From NCBI RefSeq assembly GCF_002258785.1, contig NZ_NOYI01000011.1, positions 1 to 64,000 on the forward strand: DNA of 64,000 nt. The letters are read 5' to 3'. The translations under genes and the position numbers were made by a program. This DNA is from Rhodococcus sp. 06-235-1A (lineage in GTDB: Bacteria > Actinomycetota > Actinomycetes > Mycobacteriales > Mycobacteriaceae). This document shows, in pieces, positions 58,835-64,000 of this stretch (within the stretch, counting starts at the first letter, position 1; every line of letters begins with the position of its first letter). The notes below the pieces were generated by a model. The model was not told the DNA's origin. It searched no databases and saw nothing but the letters and a program-made list of their open reading frames with translations.

Positions 58835-61237
58835 ATGACAGGACAACCTGTTTGGAAGATGGGGTCGCGTTTACTGCTGCGTAGGGCGGGTTTTCCTGTC
58901 GACATGTGGCGTGAACTCGGTCATGAGGCCACCACTGACGCATCGGGGCACTACCGAAGCGATGTTAGGCAGTTCGAGACAAAGCGAGCCGAGCTGCTGG
59001 AGACAGTTGTCTCGGCCGTAACCCAGGCTGCGGCGGAGAATGACAAGGCTCGGCTCCGCGCATACTCACGGGTGCGAAGTCGAATCAACAGACACCTCGA
59101 CATCGAGGCGAACGCGGACCTGGAGTCGCTCAGCGGGCAGATCGAGGCATACCGCACCGCGCTGAGTGCCGCGACAGCCGCCGCGGAACGACTACTCGAA
59201 GCCGGCACCCAGGAACTACAGGATCGTCCCCATCGAATACGAAACATGCTGCTCGACCCGCGCTTCCGTGACGCGGTACTCCAGCTCGCACCCTCGGTAC
59301 ACGCCGAGGTCATGCGGTCGACAGCACGACCGCCCGAACGGGTTCTAAAGGCCAAAGACCGCGCATTTCACCGACGCATGTACCTCTATGCGCAACGGCT
59401 CGCAGGTAAAAATGAAACCACCAGCTTCTTCGGACCACTGATCCACGGCCGAATCGATGTCGACACCTCAGGTATCGCATTGGGCACAGAGACCGCGTCC
59501 GGGGTACGCGCGGTTGAGGCATTCTTCTCCTTCTGGGCGGTGTGTGCTCTCGCCGAATCCATCGCGTCTGAGCCGCTAGTTATAGAGCGGGTGCCTCTGA
59601 CATGGGTGCCTGCATGCAGACTCGAAGCCGACGTATTACATCTGTCTGATGGTCGCCGGGTTCACTTGACCGGTGATCGCGCGAAAGTTGCCGATGCAAT
59701 CGACAACGAACGCGGACGTGCATCGATAGCGGAAGAGACTGAGCTCGATGTTGCAACCGTCGAAGACATCGTCGGACGATTGAGCCGAATCGGCGCGGTC
59801 CGAACGGTGCCGGAACCACCATCGACATCATCACGACCGTTGGCCTGGCTCATCGAGTGGACGAACACCTACGCCGCGGATACGCGATGGCCCGGCATCC
59901 TTACCGAGTTGAACTCGGGCGCTGACAGATACGCCGAGGCAACCGACGACATCACTCGGCGTGACGCGCTGGAGACGTTGGAAGCACAATTCGCTGCCGT
60001 GTCCGGTGTGCAAGCTCGGCGCGCGGCCGGCCGCATGTATGCCGACCGCGGAATCGTATCGATCGATGCATGCGGAGATCAGAGCCCGGTGCTAGTCGGA
60101 CACGATGTTGCATGCGACTGGGAAGCGCAGCTAGGCCCGGTACTCGACGTTGCCATTCACTACGGTGAACTGCGGGCGTCAGCTGCGGCCGGGCTCGTTG
60201 CGGAGCTGATGCGGTCCCGAGGAGTCACCGAAATCGCCTACGACGAGCTGATTCGTTGGACCCAAGACCTCAACCAAGACCAGATCATTGCGTTGGACGC
60301 GCCAACGGAAGCCTTCCGCGACAAATTCACCACATTGATAGCGGGTTCCGTCGCCGGCAGCAGCCCAGGAAATGCTGTACTGGATCCCGAAACATTCCGA
60401 ACGTTGCTGCCGCAAAACGTATCCGGGGCACGCTTCGTCAGCCCCGACATCATGATTGAACTCGACTCGTCGGGAGAGCAGCGGCTAGTGCTCGGCGAAC
60501 TACATCCCTACGTGTTCAGCTGGGGTTCGCAAAGCCATTTCTCGGATGAAGGACAGGACCTACCGGACGTAGATCTGGCACCCTGGGGTGGCGCCAGCCG
60601 ACTGGCCACTGTCATTCGTAGACGCCAGCACAAGGGGCTAGTCTCCGACATCTTTCCTGGCCATTTCATCGAAGTAACCGCGGTAGCGACCGACAACCCG
60701 GCGCGATCGATCCCCTTGTCGCAGGTGCGAGTGTTGCTGACACCGGATGGACCGAAGCTTCACTGCTCGACCGGGGAACTCGTGCTCTATGCCGGTGAGG
60801 ATGACCACCTGCACTTGCGTGCGTTCGCCGCGCCAGCAGCATCCTTACCTACAGTGCGCTTCGGTGAAGCAGCACCGAGAATTATCGTCGGTGACGTTCT
60901 CGTGCAGCGGGCTCGATGGTGGTGCCAGACAGCGGATCTGATTCCAGACCGAGGTACGCGGTTACCCGAAATCGTGAGGCGTATCCAGTCGATGCGAGCC
61001 CTGAGCAGTGTGCCTCGATTCTGCTTCGCAGGAGTTCCTCAAGAACCCAAACCGATTGGGATTGACCTAGACAACCCTCTCGCAGTCGACGCCCTCGCCG
61101 CGATGTTGCGGTCGGCAGATGCACAGCAATTCACGTTGACCGAGATGCGTCCCCAGCCGGACCAGCTGTGGCTGCGCCACCATGAAAAGCCGACGACCTC
61201 GGAATTTCGAATCACGTTCACCCGGAGCGATGCATGA
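58835..61237 (+). CDS. LanB-like lantibiotic dehydratase homologue (long)
   Basis: An 800-residue protein of the lantibiotic dehydratase glutamylation-domain type. Conserved points are LLLRRAGFP at residues 13-21, GKNETTSFFGPL at about 191-202, PERVLKAKDRAFHRRMYLYA, LGELHPYVFSW and a C-terminal QLWLRHHEKP. No separate SpaB_C-like elimination domain is seen. LanB enzymes use Glu-tRNA; shorter relatives without elimination add amino acids to peptide ends (PEARLs). The ATG 58835 is 2 bp after the TPR stop. Paralogue of the next gene. Confidence 0.72.
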   Translation: MTGQPVWKMGSRLLLRRAGFPVDMWRELGHEATTDASGHYRSDVRQFETKRAELLETVVSAVTQAAAENDKARLRAYSRVRSRINRHLDIEANADLESLSGQIEAYRTALSAATAAAERLLEAGTQELQDRPHRIRNMLLDPRFRDAVLQLAPSVHAEVMRSTARPPERVLKAKDRAFHRRMYLYAQRLAGKNETTSFFGPLIHGRIDVDTSGIALGTETASGVRAVEAFFSFWAVCALAESIASEPLVIERVPLTWVPACRLEADVLHLSDGRRVHLTGDRAKVADAIDNERGRASIAEETELDVATVEDIVGRLSRIGAVRTVPEPPSTSSRPLAWLIEWTNTYAADTRWPGILTELNSGADRYAEATDDITRRDALETLEAQFAAVSGVQARRAAGRMYADRGIVSIDACGDQSPVLVGHDVACDWEAQLGPVLDVAIHYGELRASAAAGLVAELMRSRGVTEIAYDELIRWTQDLNQDQIIALDAPTEAFRDKFTTLIAGSVAGSSPGNAVLDPETFRTLLPQNVSGARFVSPDIMIELDSSGEQRLVLGELHPYVFSWGSQSHFSDEGQDLPDVDLAPWGGASRLATVIRRRQHKGLVSDIFPGHFIEVTAVATDNPARSIPLSQVRVLLTPDGPKLHCSTGELVLYAGEDDHLHLRAFAAPAASLPTVRFGEAAPRIIVGDVLVQRARWWCQTADLIPDRGTRLPEIVRRIQSMRALSSVPRFCFAGVPQEPKPIGIDLDNPLAVDALAAMLRSADAQQFTLTEMRPQPDQLWLRHHEKPTTSEFRITFTRSDA

Positions 61238-63474
61238 CGCACAGCTGGACCATGTTGTCGACGCTGGTGCTGCGTAGCGCGGGCTTCCCCTGGCAGCTGG
61301 TCGAGTCGCTTCGATACACACACAGCGCCGAAATCGTCGCCGAAATCGTCAACATGGAAGATCACGCGCGGACTCTCGCACAGCAACTGCCCGGTGTCCG
61401 GCTCAGCCGTGGTGACCAAAGCAAACTTCGGACACTACGTCCACTTGCCATTCGCGGGAATAACTTTCCTGAGCAATGGCTGACCGAGTGGAACAAACTG
61501 ACGTCAGGATTAGCAGACAAGCACGAACAACTCGCTGAAGCCGTCACAGTTGACGCAGCTGCGGTAACCCAAGCCTTCGCAGCGCTGCGGTCCGATGAAC
61601 GCGTTGGGGAAGCTATTGCCTGTTCTTCGCCACCGGCATACCGAGACCTGTCCCGCGGGGTGAAGGGCGCACGCATTCGCCGCCAGCTCGCGTCGTACGC
61701 GCAACGTTTCGGTGCGAAAAGCGAAACGATGAGCTTCTTCGGCCCGATCAATTACGCGGACCTCGCACCGCTCGATTCGAACCAGTCGACAGTGACCTGG
61801 CGGGGACATCGAGTCATTCGAGACCGAGAAGCCCATACTGCAGCCCGGGTTCTTCACGCGATCAACCAGATTGTCGATGCCGACGACAACATCCTCTCCG
61901 ATGCGATCCCACGTCGAAAGACACTGTTGAGCACAGCGTCCGGATTCCCAGCCCTTGTCGACGGCTGCCGAACCGTAGGTGAGATCGCTCGTGATGAGGC
62001 AGTGCCACTGTCGGTGGCGCTTGACCACGTGCGTGCAGGGCTACGTTCGGGTCGGCTAACTCATGACCTGACTCCACCTTCGACACTTCTCGACCCGTGG
62101 GGGTGGCTCGATGATCGATTGTCGCAGCGCACGGCTGCGGGTCACCCGAGCGAAGCGCACGACACAGTCATAAAGGTGCGGAAGTTGCTCACCGCGTACC
62201 CGTCTGCCTCCGCGCCGGCGAAGCTTGCGCTACAAGAAGACCTAGACTCGATGATCAAGTCCGGCCAGGCCAGCGATGATCGTTTTTACAATGACCGGGT
62301 CGTGGTGCATGAAGCCGCGGTGGGCACCACCGAAGCGACTCTGCGCGGCGACTTGGCGGGCGATCTTTTGAAAGTCGTCGCACCCGCACTGGACTTACTT
62401 GCATATCAGGCGGACCTCACACGCGAATCCACGAATCGCGAGCTCGCTGCGCGGCTTGGGAATCGAGTGGTCCCGTTGGCCACCGCGCTGCGAGAAGTAG
62501 GCGACTTGACCGTCCAGACCGCAGACTGGCTGACCGATATCATCACTGCCGCACTACAGAGGATCGACCCAGACACAGCCGTTGTCGATCTCGCCGAGCA
62601 TCTCGACGATCCGCCTGCGCCGCGTGATCCGGTTCTTTGCTCGATCGACATGCTCCCCGCGACCGGCGACCTAGCGTGCTATCTACCCGGATCGACACCA
62701 CTGGTCCTCGGCGATATCCACGACGCGCCTCTACTTACCCCGTGGGCACTGCGGTTCCATCCCGATTCCCAGCACGTACTGCTTGACCGTGACGCAGCCA
62801 TCGAAGCTGCACTCGGAACGCAAACCGCAGTCAATGTCATACCGCGGCGCAGCACGGGATTGCCTCCCCTGGAATTCCCTGGGTTGGTATTAGAACTCGG
62901 CGGCACCGCTGCCGACACGACCCGAGCGCGGATCGGACTCGACGCACTGCAGGTCCGCAGCGATGGGAAGCAGGCAATCCTCGTCGATCGCGCTGATCCA
63001 GAACGCTCATTGCTCTTTCACAACGGGGAGCTCGACAGTGGACTCCACACAGCACTGGCGTTGCCCCGCATAAGACGCGCCGTTCTTCCTGACCTGCCGC
63101 ATGTACCGCGCCTGACGTGGCACAACGCGGTACTGAGTCGACGCACTTGGAAGCTGCCCTCAGCCGAAATTCCACAGCCGAACATAAAGATCGGGGAGAC
63201 CGGCCGACTGGTGGCGACCGCGCGAATGTGTGCCGCACGCGCGCTGCCCACCCGTTTCTTCGCGAAATCGCCAACCGAGCGAAAGCCGATTTTCGTCGAT
63301 ACCGCAACCCCGTCGTTGCTGGATGCATTGACCCGACTGGCGGCGACCTGCGAGACCTTAACTGTCAGCGAAGTTCTGCCGACTCCAGAAGAGGCCTGGT
63401 TACGTGACGGTGAGCTGCGCTTCGCAGCAGAACTGCGGTGTGTTTACCTCCGGAAGGGAGCGAACCAGACATGA
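61234..63474 (+). CDS. LanB-like lantibiotic dehydratase homologue (short)
   Basis: A 746-residue paralogue of the previous protein. It shares LVLRSAGFPW at residues 11-20, GAKSETMSFFGPI at about 160-172, PLVLGDIHDAPLLTPW and the C-terminal SEVLPTPEEAWLRDGELRF. No elimination domain is seen. It overlaps the previous stop (ATGA). The two could form a heterodimer or act in sequence on the precursor. A pair of LanB-like paralogues next to each other is uncommon. Confidence 0.72.
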   Translation: MTHSWTMLSTLVLRSAGFPWQLVESLRYTHSAEIVAEIVNMEDHARTLAQQLPGVRLSRGDQSKLRTLRPLAIRGNNFPEQWLTEWNKLTSGLADKHEQLAEAVTVDAAAVTQAFAALRSDERVGEAIACSSPPAYRDLSRGVKGARIRRQLASYAQRFGAKSETMSFFGPINYADLAPLDSNQSTVTWRGHRVIRDREAHTAARVLHAINQIVDADDNILSDAIPRRKTLLSTASGFPALVDGCRTVGEIARDEAVPLSVALDHVRAGLRSGRLTHDLTPPSTLLDPWGWLDDRLSQRTAAGHPSEAHDTVIKVRKLLTAYPSASAPAKLALQEDLDSMIKSGQASDDRFYNDRVVVHEAAVGTTEATLRGDLAGDLLKVVAPALDLLAYQADLTRESTNRELAARLGNRVVPLATALREVGDLTVQTADWLTDIITAALQRIDPDTAVVDLAEHLDDPPAPRDPVLCSIDMLPATGDLACYLPGSTPLVLGDIHDAPLLTPWALRFHPDSQHVLLDRDAAIEAALGTQTAVNVIPRRSTGLPPLEFPGLVLELGGTAADTTRARIGLDALQVRSDGKQAILVDRADPERSLLFHNGELDSGLHTALALPRIRRAVLPDLPHVPRLTWHNAVLSRRTWKLPSAEIPQPNIKIGETGRLVATARMCAARALPTRFFAKSPTERKPIFVDTATPSLLDALTRLAATCETLTVSEVLPTPEEAWLRDGELRFAAELRCVYLRKGANQT

Positions 63475-64000
63475 CGCCACAAGCACCGCTGCTGGTGATT
63501 CCACCGCTATCCGATCCGACGAGGACAGTCACAGACCCTGGGCCCCGGGTCCTCGACCTCAACACGAATTTCAGAAACCGCGCCGCCGACCCAGCCCGAT
63601 TGAGTGCGTCCGCCGAGACAGCCGAGCCGCTCGATGCACTGTTCCTACACGCTGCCACAGCAATATTCGCTCGTAAACGCCAGGACGAAGCAACCTTGCG
63701 AGCGATGGGAGTGGCGCTGCGGTCGATGACTGCACACGACGAGACCTTGCGGATGACCGCCGACGATGTCGAGATCGTCGACGGCAGCACCGAATCGAGC
63801 AAGGATGTAGCAAACGCGGGACGGCGTACGACGCTGTTCGGGCCGGAGGTCGCACTGGCTGCGGAGGCCGCCGGCCGAGGTCCGATGCGCGTCCTCGTCG
63901 ACACAGACCAGCAATTGCCAGCTGCGATCGCCATCGTCCTCGGTTCGGCATCGAACAATATCGCGCTGTGCGGAAAGTTCGCGCTCGCCCACCGGGCGAC
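63471..64000 (+). CDS. Truncated at window edge: possible cobalamin/radical SAM N terminus
   Basis: The ORF starts ATG 63471 overlapping the previous stop and runs open to the end (176 codons). Start: PQAPLLVIPPLSDPTRTVTDPG. The last visible part (MRVLVDTDQQLPAAIAIVLGSASNNIALCGKFALAHRA) resembles the pattern of N-terminal cobalamin-binding-like halves of RiPP radical SAM enzymes, but no catalytic motif is present yet. Treat the call as provisional. Confidence 0.4.
   Translation, partial: MTPQAPLLVIPPLSDPTRTVTDPGPRVLDLNTNFRNRAADPARLSASAETAEPLDALFLHAATAIFARKRQDEATLRAMGVALRSMTAHDETLRMTADDVEIVDGSTESSKDVANAGRRTTLFGPEVALAAEAAGRGPMRVLVDTDQQLPAAIAIVLGSASNNIALCGKFALAHRA

Noticed and set aside
58835..63474. 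Ordinary class I lanthipeptide dehydratase pair
   Set aside because: No elimination domain, no cyclase in the window and a precursor without Cys argue against classic lanthionine synthesis.
1..64000. tRNA, rRNA and insertion sequences
   Set aside because: No cloverleaf, rRNA-like or transposase-like pattern was recognised; a tRNAscan-SE and ISfinder search would be decisive.

Overview
The window is high-GC actinobacterial DNA. The best fit is a linear plasmid or linear chromosome arm of Rhodococcus or a close relative (Gordonia, Nocardia). The case rests on four things: tight hairpins with a GCTGCGC centre at the very left end, as described for rhodococcal telomeres; a primase-helicase gene followed 3 bp later by a Tpg-like terminal-protein gene, the tap-tpg order of linear actinobacterial replicons; a ParA-type partition operon; and Lsr2 with many DUF2510, DUF4192 and DUF2637 genes typical of Mycobacteriales accessory DNA. 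No rRNA, tRNA, CRISPR array or insertion sequence was recognised.

Layout. 1-0.4 kb: telomere-like palindromes. 0.4-5.9 kb: DUF4192 protein, DprA-like protein (both behind a duplicated upstream module), an unknown gene plus a PD-(D/E)XK nuclease-like gene, DUF2637 and CPBP membrane proteins. 6-13.1 kb: the leftward maintenance operon (Tap-like primase-helicase, Tpg-like terminal protein, small membrane peptide, HTH protein), with a candidate antisense RNA lying over the leader of the first gene. 13.1-16.3 kb: parAB-like operon, its terminator, and a repeat-dense candidate centromere or origin. 17.6-30.5 kb: a complete rightward Tad/Flp pilus operon (RHH regulator, CpaB/SAF, TadZ, TadA ATPase, TadB, TadC, Flp pilin, three TadE/G-like pseudopilins, a 43-residue peptide, a LysM-BTAD giant, a lipoprotein and a secreted protein). 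A prepilin peptidase is not seen.

30.5-44.8 kb is a mosaic of accessory genes: a HEPN-like protein, a small membrane-effector operon, a coiled-coil membrane protein, a decayed NDH-2 fragment, a secreted protein, a kinase-response regulator-NYN ribonuclease operon, EcsC and DUF2510 proteins. 44.9-55.9 kb is a cluster of toxin-antitoxin-like and defence-like units: Xre/RES toxin-antitoxin, a pair of AAA ATPases under a palindromic operator, a frameshifted gamma-butyrolactone-receptor-like TetR behind a 9-copy 8-bp repeat, Lsr2, a helicase-nuclease fusion, and an XRE-ImmA/IrrE-PIN operon.

56.8-64 kb (running off the window) is an overlapping RiPP-type operon: an acidic 74-residue precursor-like peptide with an FDLD motif but no Cys, a 596-residue TPR-like protein, two paralogous LanB-like proteins (800 and 746 residues) that appear to have only the tRNA-glutamylation half of a lantibiotic dehydratase, and a truncated gene that may be a cobalamin/radical SAM enzyme. 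The precursor-like peptide cannot form lanthionines, and the enzymes resemble peptide-aminoacyl-tRNA ligase (PEARL) type LanBs. This is the strongest candidate in the window for an undescribed system. All functions are read from sequence patterns without database searches.
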